The translations under genes were made by a program, and so were the position numbers. A stretch of 11,571 bases of DNA, taken from Firmicutes bacterium UBA2598 (GTDB lineage Bacteria > Bacillota > PH28-bin88). The stretch is taken from assembly GCA_002339345.1 (NCBI GenBank), contig DDKM01000048.1:1-11571 (forward strand), written 5' to 3'. The notes under the pieces were generated by a model. That model saw only the letters and a program-made list of their open reading frames with translations. It ran no database searches and was not told the DNA's origin. This document shows, in pieces, positions 1 to 7,269 of the stretch. How positions within the stretch are numbered: position 1 is the first letter of the stretch; every line of letters starts with the position of its first letter.

Positions 1-56
1 GAACTGCCGACCCCCTGCTTGTAAGGCAGGTGCTCTCCCAGCTGAGCTAATCGCCC
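1..56 (-). tRNA. tRNA-Val (anticodon TAC), 5' part, cut by window edge
   Basis: Read on the minus strand this starts with the 7-base acceptor strand GGGCGAT, then TA, the D-stem GCTC and a D-loop with AGCTGGGAGAGC. The anticodon arm is CCTGC / CTTACAA / GCAGG, which places the anticodon TAC (positions 23-21) for valine GTA codons. A five-base variable loop (GGGTC) and the T-stem GGCAG followed by TTC reach the window edge. The rest of the T-loop and the 3' acceptor strand lie outside, so completeness cannot be judged. It sits downstream of speB in the same orientation, with two promoter-like sequences in between. More tRNA genes may follow beyond position 1. Confidence 0.93.
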
Positions 57-69
57 GGTCACAAAAGTT

Positions 70-98
70 AGTATACACAATCCGCCCGGTGTTGTCAA
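70..98 (-). promoter_or_regulatory. Proximal sigma-A-type promoter of the tRNA-Val gene
   Basis: On the minus strand there is TTGACA (98-93), a 17-base spacer, and TATACT (75-70). This is nearly a perfect vegetative promoter, and the expected start point near 62-64 is only a few bases before the tRNA 5' end at 56. The -35 box lies inside the perfect inverted repeat GTTGTC-TTT-GACAAC (105-91), which could be chance or a binding site. Assigned from consensus match and spacing only. Confidence 0.75.
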
Positions 99-141
99 AG
101 ACAACTTATGGCAAACGGTAAACCTAACGTGAAGCGAGGTA

Positions 142-171
142 ATTATACCACACCGCCAAAAGAACAGTCAA
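142..171 (-). promoter_or_regulatory. Distal sigma-A-type promoter overlapping the speB stop
   Basis: On the minus strand TTGACT (171-166) is followed by an 18-base spacer and a perfect TATAAT (147-142). The -35 box contains the TGA stop codon of speB (170-168). Start of transcription would be near 135, giving a leader of about 80 bases before the tRNA. Together with the proximal promoter it would form a tandem pair, a common arrangement for stable RNA genes. Confidence 0.5.
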
Positions 172-1031
172 CAGAAGGTCAACATTGCCTCCCGCACCAG
201 TTTGGCCGCCAGCAGAGTGGTCCGTTCCGACGGGTCGTACACCGGCGACACTTCAACCAAATCAAATCCCACCACCCGGGTCTGCCCCAACTGATGGATA
301 ACAGCAAGGGCTTCGCGGGCGGTAATCCCGCCTGGCTCCGGCGTACCGGTACCCGGTGCGTAAGCCGGATCCACCACATCGATGTCAAAGGTAATATAAA
401 CCGGCTTGCTGCCTATCTCGGCAATCACCTGGGGTATAATCTCCGCTACTTGGTCAGGGAACATACGGGTATTTTCCATGGCAAACCGGAATTCCTCGGC
501 GGTACCAGACCTGATGCCCAGTTGGTAGACATGACCTGGGCGCAGGAACTTGCAGGCCTGCCGGATCACGGTAGCATGGGACCTGGATTCACCGATGTAA
601 TCTTCCCGCAAGTCGGCATGGGCATCCAGATGTACCAGTACCAGATCAGGATAACGGCTGGCCACAGCCTGGATGATTGGTAGACTCACCAGATGTTCAC
701 CCCCCATAAAGAGGGGAAATTTCCCATCCTTCAGAATCTGTTCAGCGACAGCACCGACCCGGTGCAGACTTCCAATCACATTCCCGTAGGGTAACACCAC
801 ATCGCCGCAATCATAAAAACTAATCTCCTGTAGGGATCGTTTCAAGTAATAACTGTACTCCTCCAGGCCAGAGGAAACCATACGCACCTGCTGCGGCCCC
901 ATGCGGGTGCCTGGCCGGAAGCTGACGGTAAAATCCATGGGCACTCCCACTAAAGCAATGGAAGCCTCGTCATAAGTGGCGGCACTGCCCATAAAAACAG
1001 CATTGCGTTCTAACAGTTGTTGCATCTTCAT
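168..1031 (-). CDS. speB: Agmatinase (ureohydrolase family)
   Basis: 287-residue protein of the arginase/agmatinase/formiminoglutamase family. It likely hydrolyses agmatine to putrescine and urea in the cytoplasm, feeding the spermidine synthase encoded just upstream. Family signatures are clear: GGEH with His113, the metal-binding segment DAHADLR with Asp136, His138 and Asp140, SHAT at 151-154, and DIDVVDPAYAPGTGTPEPGG with Asp216 and Asp218. These six His/Asp residues are the usual two-manganese ligands. Length is normal for bacterial SpeB. The ATG start at 1031 overlaps the speE stop as ATGA, so the two are translationally coupled; an in-frame ATG two codons later is an alternative start. 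The speE-speB order matches ywhF-ywhG of Bacillus subtilis. Agmatinase rather than another ureohydrolase is inferred from sequence style and the speE neighbour. No arginine decarboxylase or SAM decarboxylase gene is in the window. Confidence 0.93.
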   Translation of the reverse strand: MKMQQLLERNAVFMGSAATYDEASIALVGVPMDFTVSFRPGTRMGPQQVRMVSSGLEEYSYYLKRSLQEISFYDCGDVVLPYGNVIGSLHRVGAVAEQILKDGKFPLFMGGEHLVSLPIIQAVASRYPDLVLVHLDAHADLREDYIGESRSHATVIRQACKFLRPGHVYQLGIRSGTAEEFRFAMENTRMFPDQVAEIIPQVIAEIGSKPVYITFDIDVVDPAYAPGTGTPEPGGITAREALAVIHQLGQTRVVGFDLVEVSPVYDPSERTTLLAAKLVREAMLTFC

Positions 1032-1861
1032 TTCACCAGTTCCTGCACGAAACGGGGCAGAACGAAACAGGCCCGGTGTATCTCGGGGGTGTAATAACGG
1101 GTGTCCAAATGAGGGATCTTGCCAAGATCCACCTGTTCGGGATCATAAACCTTGCTGCCCAGGGTAAAACTCCACATCCCGCTGGGATAGGTGGGAATAT
1201 AGGCCAAAAAGAGTTTAGTAATGGGGAATATGCCCTTGACATCGTCAAAAACCCGTTTGATAAGATCCTGGTTAAAATATGGCGATTCTGTTTGAGCGAC
1301 GAAAATGCCGTCTTTTGTTAGGGCACGGTGAATGGCCCGGTAAAAATCAGCGGCAAAAAGTCCTACTGCTGGCCCTACTGGATCGGTGGAGTCAACCACA
1401 ACAACATCATAATAATTTTCCTTTTCAGCAATATGTTTAATACCGTCCTCAACCAACACTTCCACCTTGGGATGGCTGTTTAAAGCAACGGATATTTCTG
1501 GCAGGTATTGTTTGCACAGTTCGATGACCCGTCCATCAATTTCCACCAGGGTGGCCTTTTCAACGGAGGGATGTTTAACAATCTCCCTGATAGCACCACC
1601 ATCTCCGCCACCAACCACCAACACCCGTTTGGGATTAGGATGGGAATTGAGGGCTACCAGGGAAATCATTTCATGGTAAACAAACTCATCCTTAACGGTG
1701 GTCTGGAAGGCACCATCAAGGACCAGTATCCGCCCAAAGGCTGTTGTGTCAACAATCTTCAATTCCTGAAAGGGTGTGGTCTCCTCATGTAAAACCTTGG
1801 TAACGCGGTACTGAATGGCCACATTTTCATTTTGCTTTTCCGTTAACCAGATTCCCTGCAA
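1028..1861 (-). CDS. speE: Polyamine aminopropyltransferase (spermidine synthase), TTG start
   Basis: Cytoplasmic enzyme that transfers an aminopropyl group from decarboxylated S-adenosylmethionine to putrescine, giving spermidine. With the TTG start at 1861 it has 277 residues, close to the usual length of about 275. It begins LQGIWLTEKQ, like family members that begin near W-x-TEKQ. Signatures include DEFVYHEM, the nucleotide-binding VLVVGGGDGG, the acidic LVEIDGRVIELC, VVVDSTDPVGPA with the catalytic-site aspartate, and IPTYPSGMWSFTLGSK. An ATG at 1945 in the same frame is rejected as the start. It would add 28 hydrophobic residues unlike the family, and it lies upstream of the TATAAT box at 1916-1911. 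TTG at 1861 has a G-rich ribosome binding site (AGGGGGG) about 9 bases ahead. It overlaps speB by 4 bases. Confidence 0.95.
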   Translation of the reverse strand: MQGIWLTEKQNENVAIQYRVTKVLHEETTPFQELKIVDTTAFGRILVLDGAFQTTVKDEFVYHEMISLVALNSHPNPKRVLVVGGGDGGAIREIVKHPSVEKATLVEIDGRVIELCKQYLPEISVALNSHPKVEVLVEDGIKHIAEKENYYDVVVVDSTDPVGPAVGLFAADFYRAIHRALTKDGIFVAQTESPYFNQDLIKRVFDDVKGIFPITKLFLAYIPTYPSGMWSFTLGSKVYDPEQVDLGKIPHLDTRYYTPEIHRACFVLPRFVQELVK

Positions 1862-1910
1862 TACAAAATTCCCCCCTGAACAACGGATATTTGATAAAAA
1901 GATACATATT

Positions 1911-1938
1911 ATTATATCAGATGATCTTGGAAAATAAA
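1911..1938 (-). promoter_or_regulatory. Probable sigma-A promoter of speE-speB
   Basis: On the minus strand a perfect TATAAT (1916-1911) is preceded, after 16 bases, by a weak -35 match TTTATT (1938-1933). A start near 1904 would give a leader of about 43 bases to the TTG codon of speE. It supports speE-speB as a transcription unit separate from the molybdenum cluster. The -35 is poor, so an activator or an extended contact may be needed. Confidence 0.55.
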
Positions 1939-2047
1939 CCCTCATTTTTCGGGGTATGCTTACATAAGAAAGGGGGAATTTTCGAACACCTGCGGGAGGC
2001 CCTTATGGAAAATGGTATTGAAGGGAAAGCGCCCGACACGCGGACAC

Positions 2048-2074
2048 AAAAAAGGGATACTTAGGAAGTTTTCC
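2048..2074 (-). terminator. Possible weak intrinsic terminator after the DUF169 gene
   Basis: On the minus strand the end of the DUF169 gene can fold as GGA-aa-ACTT-cct-AAGT-a-TCC (2074-2055), with a run of six T at 2053-2048. The stem is short, AT-rich and has an internal loop, and it overlaps the TAA stop (2063-2061). It is the only terminator candidate between this gene and speE. The remaining gap (1862-2060) shows nothing else beyond the speE promoter. Confidence 0.35.
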
Positions 2075-2834
2075 ACATCTCCGCCAGTGTTCGGTATTTA
2101 GGTGGGAAAACGGGTTCGAAGTCAAGACTACCCGGGACCGGATAGCGGATGCCGGCCTTATGGGTAGCCTCCAAACCAGACAGCACCTCTTCCAATAAGG
2201 GGCCTGGGATAGCAAAGGCCATTTCGTGATCCTGGGTATGGGCAAATACCCGTTCGCCATTCCCCGGCAGAACAACCTGGCATGTACCCTCAATAACCGT
2301 TTGCACAATGGCTTCCGAGCATTCCGCCCTGCCGGAAAAGGAGGAAGTCAACTTTCCTCCGCGATGATAAAGGGCCGCATGTACAAGCCGCATAAGCTGG
2401 GCGCCGTTAACATAGAGCAAAACCACATCCGGAATAAAGGTAGCCCTTTCCAGTGGTGCCACCAGTAAGCAGCTAATCTCCCCAAGGGGCAGACGGGAAA
2501 CCGATGCTTCGGAAACTGCCCCTGCCTCTTTAGTAGCAGTATACATGCCTTCACATAAGTTCCCTTCGGTATAAAATGGTAAGGCTTCCGCAAAACCAAA
2601 TACTACCGAACCGATTGGGCAACTTTGATCTTCCCTGCCTACTGCCATAGTCCATCCATTATGCCGGGCCATCCCTAGCACCTGGCATACAGCCAGTCGC
2701 TTGTTGTGGTCCCGGAGGGGACGACGAGCTTTGGGCGGGAGTTCCTCTCCCTGTTTGACCAAACGAATAGCCAGGGGAAAGGTGTGGGGCCGCAGGAATT
2801 GTGTAAATACCGTGGCCGCCTTTACCAAATCCAT
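2061..2834 (-). CDS. DUF169 family protein
   Basis: 257-residue soluble protein of the DUF169 (COG2043) family, whose biochemical role is not established. Recognisable features are a cysteine-bearing early segment (RLAVCQVLGMARHNGW), CPIGSVVFGF, the hydrophobic PDVVLLYVNGAQLMRLVHAA, and the FSGRAECSEAIVQ block. No signal peptide or membrane segment is seen. The conserved cysteines would allow metal or iron-sulfur binding, but that is speculation. The ATG at 2834 is chosen because GGGAGG lies 7 bases ahead; an in-frame ATG at 2879 lacks a well-placed site. The gene begins 48 bases after the iron-sulfur protein gene in the same direction, and it is probably the last gene of the tat-molybdenum operon. 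Family assignment is from pattern memory and fairly secure; function is unknown. Confidence 0.8.
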   Translation of the reverse strand: MDLVKAATVFTQFLRPHTFPLAIRLVKQGEELPPKARRPLRDHNKRLAVCQVLGMARHNGWTMAVGREDQSCPIGSVVFGFAEALPFYTEGNLCEGMYTATKEAGAVSEASVSRLPLGEISCLLVAPLERATFIPDVVLLYVNGAQLMRLVHAALYHRGGKLTSSFSGRAECSEAIVQTVIEGTCQVVLPGNGERVFAHTQDHEMAFAIPGPLLEEVLSGLEATHKAGIRYPVPGSLDFEPVFPPKYRTLAEMWKTS

Positions 2835-2882
2835 AACAATTCCTCCCGTTTTCCATGACCGCCTGAATGCGGACTTCATCCG

Positions 2883-4055
2883 TTATTGTGAAGCCTCCTT
2901 GCCTTGTTGCCACCGTTGCTCAAGATTGCACCGCAGGCACACTTCCGCCATGTCATTGCCGGTAAAGGAGGTTCCACACCGGGTACAACCCTTCACGGAT
3001 CCTACAGTTATGGGCTTAAAATCCCTATTTGCAAGTTCACTTGCAGTAACCTCGCGCGTTGAACGCAGTACCGCCTGGGGACAAATTTCACCGCAAAGGC
3101 CGCAACCGGTGCACCTGGGTATACAAAGGGAAATGGTATACTTATCAACCTCCGCCCGGCGAAGGGCGCCCGTTGGGCACAACCGTACACATGCCCCGCA
3201 AAAATAGCAAGCACCATCAGGTTCCACCACCCGCACCCCGGCCAAAGGGTGGTGCAACCGGTCTGACTTCACTAACCTGTTGATGTAGGTTAAGAATAGT
3301 TCCTGGCGGGGTGAGGGTGAACGACCGGTCTCATCCCCCACACCCGGTGTGGGCTGCCGGCGAGGAGGTCCCAGGATACTATCCAGCACCACCACCGGTG
3401 CCTGACGGGCTCCCCGGAACATGGATGAGAAAAAGTCTCGCCGATTGGTGCAGTTTACCCTGACTGGCGGCTGGCTGATCCGCCGAACCAGCTCCCCTTG
3501 ATCAAGATCTGTTATAATCTTTAATTCACCGCTATACCCTAGGCATTCCAGTAATGTCCGGGTCCGCAATTCCCACTGGTCAAATAACTCCCCACCCCGG
3601 TGCAGAGCACACCCGGTACATACATGTTTTTGCTTAAGAATCTGGATGGAGCCAGACTCTCCAACCATGCCCACCAGCAGTTCGGGTGCCAACCGCCCCA
3701 GGCAGGTGACCGGCAGGCCATGGGTAAATTTGGCACCTTCACCAGTATGGGCGGTACAATAAACCAAAACATGACCATATTGATTGGCCAGTTCCCGGCA
3801 GCGGTTCAACAGAAAGGAATCGCCATTGTCTTTTAGACTGAAAACACCGTTGGGGCAAACTGCAGAACAAAACCCGCACCCATTACATTCGTCGACAACC
3901 GGTCGATCATGGGAAAAGGAGATACCGCCAACGGGACAGACTTCCTGGCACTTCCTGCAACTGGCCCGGGTGGAGAAGCGGCGGGTGCATAGCTCACCGT
4001 TGATAGCCACCCCCGCCAGCCCGCTCAATAATCCCAACAGTCTGCCCAACTCCAA
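2883..4055 (-). CDS. Multi-cluster 4Fe-4S protein with two ferredoxin domains and a central cysteine domain
   Basis: 390-residue iron-sulfur protein of unknown specific role. The N-terminal part has C33-x2-C36-x3-C40-P (with C23 ahead) and C57-x2-C60-x2-C63-x3-C67-P. The middle part has C100, C118 in a VTCLGRL context and C146-x2-C149, a layout resembling the MvhD/FlpD electron-transfer domain. A second ferredoxin domain has C283-x2-C286-x2-C289-x3-C293-P and C315-x2-C318-x2-C321-x3-C325-P. The C-terminal end has a zinc-ribbon-like pair C357-x2-C360 and C373-x2-C376. No signal peptide or membrane helix is seen. The start is TTG at 4055, 8 bases after GGAGGG and 2 bases after the MOSC gene stop, so it is translationally linked. 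Position in a cofactor operon suggests electron transfer connected with molybdo- or tungsto-enzymes. The family name is not known to me; the MvhD comparison is inference. Confidence 0.85.
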   Translation of the reverse strand: MELGRLLGLLSGLAGVAINGELCTRRFSTRASCRKCQEVCPVGGISFSHDRPVVDECNGCGFCSAVCPNGVFSLKDNGDSFLLNRCRELANQYGHVLVYCTAHTGEGAKFTHGLPVTCLGRLAPELLVGMVGESGSIQILKQKHVCTGCALHRGGELFDQWELRTRTLLECLGYSGELKIITDLDQGELVRRISQPPVRVNCTNRRDFFSSMFRGARQAPVVVLDSILGPPRRQPTPGVGDETGRSPSPRQELFLTYINRLVKSDRLHHPLAGVRVVEPDGACYFCGACVRLCPTGALRRAEVDKYTISLCIPRCTGCGLCGEICPQAVLRSTREVTASELANRDFKPITVGSVKGCTRCGTSFTGNDMAEVCLRCNLEQRWQQGKEASQ

Positions 4056-4057
4056 GG

Positions 4058-4504
4058 CTATTGCCCTCCCATACCAATGACCGTAATGGTATCTCCCACA
4101 GCGACCGGTCCGCTTTGCAAGATTCTAATGAAAATACCCTCCTTGGGCATCACGCAATCGCCAGCCTGGTAATAGATGGCACAGCGGGTATGGCATTCCT
4201 TACCGATTTGGGTAACCTCACCGATGGCTTGTGGACCAATGGATAGCTTAGTCCCAATGGGAAGCTCCAGCAAATCTATTCCTTCCGTTGTAAGGTTTTC
4301 GGCAAAATCGCCGGGCCCTACATCCAAGCCAAGGAACTGCATTTTCCGGATGCTCTCAATGGCCAGCAGGCTGACCTGCCGGTGCCAGTTGCCGCTATGG
4401 GCATCCCCTACCAGGCCGACTCCTTGTTCCAGCATGCCTTGGGAAACATTTTCCTTTCGTTCACCCTTTTCGGCACTGGTGCACACGGCGACAATTCTTC
4501 CCAT
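4058..4504 (-). CDS. MOSC domain-containing protein
   Basis: 148-residue stand-alone MOSC (molybdenum cofactor sulfurase C-terminal) domain protein. MOSC domains are associated with carrying or transferring sulfur to molybdenum centres and include YiiM-like and MOCS-type proteins. Typical segments are GLVGDAHSGNWHRQVSLLA, the acidic GPGDFAENLTTEG, LPIGTKLSIG, and the cysteine segment GKECHTRCAIY with Cys104 and Cys108. It ends with the beta-strand rich GPVAVGDTITV. The ATG at 4504 follows AAGGAGGAG at good distance. It lies 36 bases after moaA and 2 bases before the iron-sulfur protein gene. Short MOSC proteins like this are frequently found in anaerobe Moco clusters. The exact substrate is unknown. 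Confidence 0.92.
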   Translation of the reverse strand: MGRIVAVCTSAEKGERKENVSQGMLEQGVGLVGDAHSGNWHRQVSLLAIESIRKMQFLGLDVGPGDFAENLTTEGIDLLELPIGTKLSIGPQAIGEVTQIGKECHTRCAIYYQAGDCVMPKEGIFIRILQSGPVAVGDTITVIGMGGQ

Positions 4505-4540
4505 TTACCACTCCTCCTTCCCAAGGGATTGATGTGATGT

Positions 4541-5524
4541 CTAACCACCTATATCGGACATCAACCGGCACTGATTACCCCAACTGCTGCCAGCCATCCG
4601 GTGTTGAACCGGTTTTAGCTGGAGGGCCTGTATCCACAGTTCCGCCAAATTCCGCTCTGGGTCTTCGGAAGCCAAGCCTGGGCGCAGGTCGATTTCACCG
4701 CTATCTTGCAAGCATGGACGCAGTTTCCCGTCTGCAGTTAGACGCACCCGGTTGCACCGGTTGCAAAAATGATTGCTGATGGCAGAAATGAAACCAATGG
4801 TTCCCTGAGCAGACGGAAGGGCAAAATTAACCGCCGGCCCAAAACCCATTTCCTCCTCCACCGGGGCCAAGGGCGAGATGCCCCTTTCAATTGTTGTTTT
4901 TAGATCAAAGGCTGAAATGTACCCCTGACTCCACCAACTATCACTTTCACCGATGGGCATCAACTCAATGAACCGGACATGGAGGGGGCGCCTGATGGTC
5001 AGTTCGGCAAACTCCAGGATCTCATCATCATTCACTCCTCTGATGGCCACAACATTAAGTTTCACCGGCTGCAAACCAGCCTCCAGGGCTGCCTCCACCC
5101 CGGCCCATACTGCCTGTATATTACCCCTCCGGGTAACCCGCTGGTACAGGGAATCCCTGAGGGTGTCCAGGCTGATGTTTACCCGGCCCAGGCCGTTCCG
5201 GCGGAGCTGGTCAGCTACCGGAGCCAATAAGGTACCGTTGGTGGTAAGGGCAATTTGCCTGAGTCCGGGAATTGCTGCCAGTTCCCCTACAAAATCCACC
5301 AGCCCCTTACGAACCAGCGGTTCTCCGCCGGTAAGCCGCACCTTTTGTACCCCGAGCGCCACCCCCACCCGGACGATCTGCAGAATCTCTTCAAAGCGCA
5401 GGATGTCGTGGTGATCCTTGCTGGGAATTCCCTCCTCCGGCATGCAGTAAATACACCGCAAATTGCATTTATCGGTTACTGAAATCCTCAGGTAATCAAT
5501 GTGCCGTCCAATATGGTCCAGCAT
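4541..5524 (-). CDS. moaA: GTP 3',8-cyclase (radical SAM)
   Basis: First-step enzyme of molybdopterin synthesis. It converts GTP with S-adenosylmethionine to 3',8-cyclo-GTP, which MoaC (not in this window) turns into cyclic pyranopterin monophosphate. With the ATG at 5524 it has 327 residues. The radical-SAM cluster motif CNLRCIYC gives Cys20, Cys24 and Cys27. LTGGEPLVR and the basic TRRG segment are present. The second cluster motif CNRCNRVRLTADGKLRPC gives Cys254, Cys257 and Cys271. The protein ends in the family's GG tail (SDIGG), which matters for activity. The ATG at 5524 gives the usual MLDxxGRxIDYLRISVTD beginning and has AGGTGA upstream. A GTG at 5533, directly after the mobB stop, is an alternative adding three residues. 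It is intact by all visible criteria. Confidence 0.96.
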   Translation of the reverse strand: MLDHIGRHIDYLRISVTDKCNLRCIYCMPEEGIPSKDHHDILRFEEILQIVRVGVALGVQKVRLTGGEPLVRKGLVDFVGELAAIPGLRQIALTTNGTLLAPVADQLRRNGLGRVNISLDTLRDSLYQRVTRRGNIQAVWAGVEAALEAGLQPVKLNVVAIRGVNDDEILEFAELTIRRPLHVRFIELMPIGESDSWWSQGYISAFDLKTTIERGISPLAPVEEEMGFGPAVNFALPSAQGTIGFISAISNHFCNRCNRVRLTADGKLRPCLQDSGEIDLRPGLASEDPERNLAELWIQALQLKPVQHRMAGSSWGNQCRLMSDIGG

Positions 5525-5533
5525 TGCATTCAC

Positions 5534-6028
5534 CTACTTCTTCAGCAAGTACTTCTCCTCCAGCAGGTTCACCAATCCAATGGCATCGTCCAGTCCAAAA
5601 CAGGGTACACCCAGGTCAAAGACCTGGTCGCTGGCAATGGCAATGAGCTCTTCCGCCCCACACAACAGGCCCTCCTGGCCGGTACCGGACCGGTATACTT
5701 CGATTTTTGGCTTGTTGGCCCGCTTAAAACCTTCGGTCAAAATGATGTCTACTGGCGGGAGCATGGCAATGACTTCATCCAGGGACTTTTCACGGTCCAC
5801 CTTGCTGATCATGGCTACCTTGGCTGGAGAAGAGATCACCACCACATCTGATCCGGCCTGACCGTGACGCCAAGTGTCTTTACCAGGGTGGTCAATATCA
5901 AAACTGTGGGCATCATGCTTAATGGTGGCAACCCGGTATCCCCGGGACTTTAGTTCCGGAATGAGCTTTTCTAACAGGGTGGTTTTTCCCATATCCGACT
6001 TTCCTACAACAGACACAACCGGTACCAT
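5534..6028 (-). CDS. mobB: Molybdopterin-guanine dinucleotide biosynthesis protein B (P-loop GTPase)
   Basis: About 164-residue P-loop protein of the MobB family, a GTP-binding accessory that assists MobA in forming bis-guanine-dinucleotide molybdenum cofactor. Near the N-terminus is the Walker A motif GKSDMGKTT. The segment TIKHDAHSFDIDHPGKDTWRHGQAG is diagnostic for MobB, and DIILTEGFKRANKPKIEVYR holds the Walker B-like and TEGFK signatures. The ATG at 6028 overlaps the moeA stop as TAATG and has GGGGAG five bases ahead. A GTG at 6034 would be the alternative start. It directly precedes moaA (9 bases to the moaA ATG). Presence of both mobA and mobB points to enzymes using the guanine dinucleotide form of the cofactor, such as formate dehydrogenases or other DMSO-reductase-family enzymes. 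Confidence 0.94.
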   Translation of the reverse strand: MVPVVSVVGKSDMGKTTLLEKLIPELKSRGYRVATIKHDAHSFDIDHPGKDTWRHGQAGSDVVVISSPAKVAMISKVDREKSLDEVIAMLPPVDIILTEGFKRANKPKIEVYRSGTGQEGLLCGAEELIAIASDQVFDLGVPCFGLDDAIGLVNLLEEKYLLKK

Positions 6029-7257
6029 TACCACTCCCCGCTTTCCATCAATAAAATTACATCAACCATTTCACCAGCCTTCAAACCACTGCTACCGGCA
6101 GGCACATCCACCAGGGCATTGCAATACAAAATGGACTTGAGCACTCCCGGAGTTTGCCGCCCGGAAATACTAGCCCGGTAACCGCCTTCCCAACGGACGG
6201 TAGCCCGTAGAAAGCGCCGAGCACCTCCATTCTTGGCATAATCTTCCTCCAACAGTGCCTGTACCCTTGGGCGCCAGATATCCCTGCGCCCGCTCATTTG
6301 CAGGATAGCTGGGCGGCCAAGGAGTTCAAATGTAATCAACGCTGCCGCCGGATTTCCGGACAAACCGAGAAGTGCCTGCTTTCCTCTCCTGGCCAGTACG
6401 GCCGGAGTACCCGGCTTGATTTTGATCCGCCAAAACAGAATTTCCGCCCCCACTGCCAGGAAGGCCTCCCGGACTAAATCGTACTCCCCCACGGAGGCCC
6501 CGCCGGTGGTGATCACTAAATCGGCTGAATCCAGGGCCTGCGCCAGTCCAGCTGCAATGGCAGTTGTGGAGTCGGAAAAAGTACCAATGGCAATTGGTTC
6601 TCCCCCGGCTTCGCGAACTGCCGCTACCAAAGCATACAGGTTGCTATTGTAAATTTGTCCCGGTCCGAGGGGGACACCCAAATCCACCAGTTCCTCACCA
6701 GTTGACAAAATGGCAACCCTGGGTTTTTGGTAAACCCTGACCTGATCTTTGCCCAGCGCAGCCAGCATCCCCACCGCTCCGGAATGCAGCCGGCACCCCG
6801 GCTGCAGGACCATTTCTCCCTCCCGGACATCTTCACCCGCCCTGGCGATGTTACTGTTGGCAGAAGGGGCAACATATACCAGGACATCTTCCCCATCCTG
6901 GAGAGTATCCTCCTGGCGCACCACAGTATCGGCACCCCCCGGGACAGGTGCACCGGTCATTACCCTGATGGCGGTACCGGGTTCCAAAGTACAGGATGCC
7001 ATCCGGCCAGCCGAAACATTGTCCACCACCTTTAGCCGCACCGGATTACTACGAGTGGCGGTAAGACAATCAATGGATCGTAACGCATAGCCGTCGAGGG
7101 GTGATCGATCAAAGGGAGGTATGGAAAAGGCGGCTACCACCTCTTCTGCTAGCACCCGCTGAAAACTCTGGGTTAGAGGGACTATCTCCGTCCCCCCCGT
7201 AGTGCAGCAAGACAGGATTTGGGCCTGAGCAACCTCCAGTGGGATGTTTTGCCGCAT
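6028..7257 (-). CDS. moeA: Molybdopterin molybdenumtransferase
   Basis: 409-residue MoeA that inserts molybdate (or tungstate in paralogues) into adenylylated molybdopterin. Full-length domain architecture is visible. The N-terminal region carries IPPFDRSPLDGYAL near residue 47, then AIRVMTGAPVPGGADTVV near 97 and the linker region around ARAGEDVREGE. The MoCF-type molybdopterin-binding domain has AILSTGEEL, TTGGASVGEYD and KIKPGTPA, then GLSGNPAAA near 298-306. The C-terminal beta domain ends in GEMVDVILL. The ATG at 7257 is preferred because AAGGAGG lies 7 bases ahead; the in-frame ATG at 7263 would be only one base from that site. It starts 12 bases after the MoeA-like gene and overlaps mobB by one base. 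Whether it handles molybdenum or tungsten cannot be told from sequence alone. Confidence 0.95.
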   Translation of the reverse strand: MRQNIPLEVAQAQILSCCTTGGTEIVPLTQSFQRVLAEEVVAAFSIPPFDRSPLDGYALRSIDCLTATRSNPVRLKVVDNVSAGRMASCTLEPGTAIRVMTGAPVPGGADTVVRQEDTLQDGEDVLVYVAPSANSNIARAGEDVREGEMVLQPGCRLHSGAVGMLAALGKDQVRVYQKPRVAILSTGEELVDLGVPLGPGQIYNSNLYALVAAVREAGGEPIAIGTFSDSTTAIAAGLAQALDSADLVITTGGASVGEYDLVREAFLAVGAEILFWRIKIKPGTPAVLARRGKQALLGLSGNPAAALITFELLGRPAILQMSGRRDIWRPRVQALLEEDYAKNGGARRFLRATVRWEGGYRASISGRQTPGVLKSILYCNALVDVPAGSSGLKAGEMVDVILLMESGEW

Positions 7258-7269
7258 GAACATACCTCC

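Noticed and set aside
108..683. Plus-strand open frame of 191 codons opposite speB
   Set aside because: It is antisense to a gene with all family motifs, lacks a ribosome binding site and has a composition typical of a shadow frame.
2041..2060. GTCCG-CGTGT-CGGGC hairpin downstream of the DUF169 gene as terminator
   Set aside because: It has five base pairs including a wobble and no adjacent T-run on the minus strand; the weak hairpin overlapping the stop codon is the better candidate.
2005..2064. Plus-strand 19-codon ORF with GGGAGG five bases before its ATG
   Set aside because: It is very short, runs antisense into the DUF169 gene end, has no recognisable product and no clear promoter; chance is the simplest explanation.
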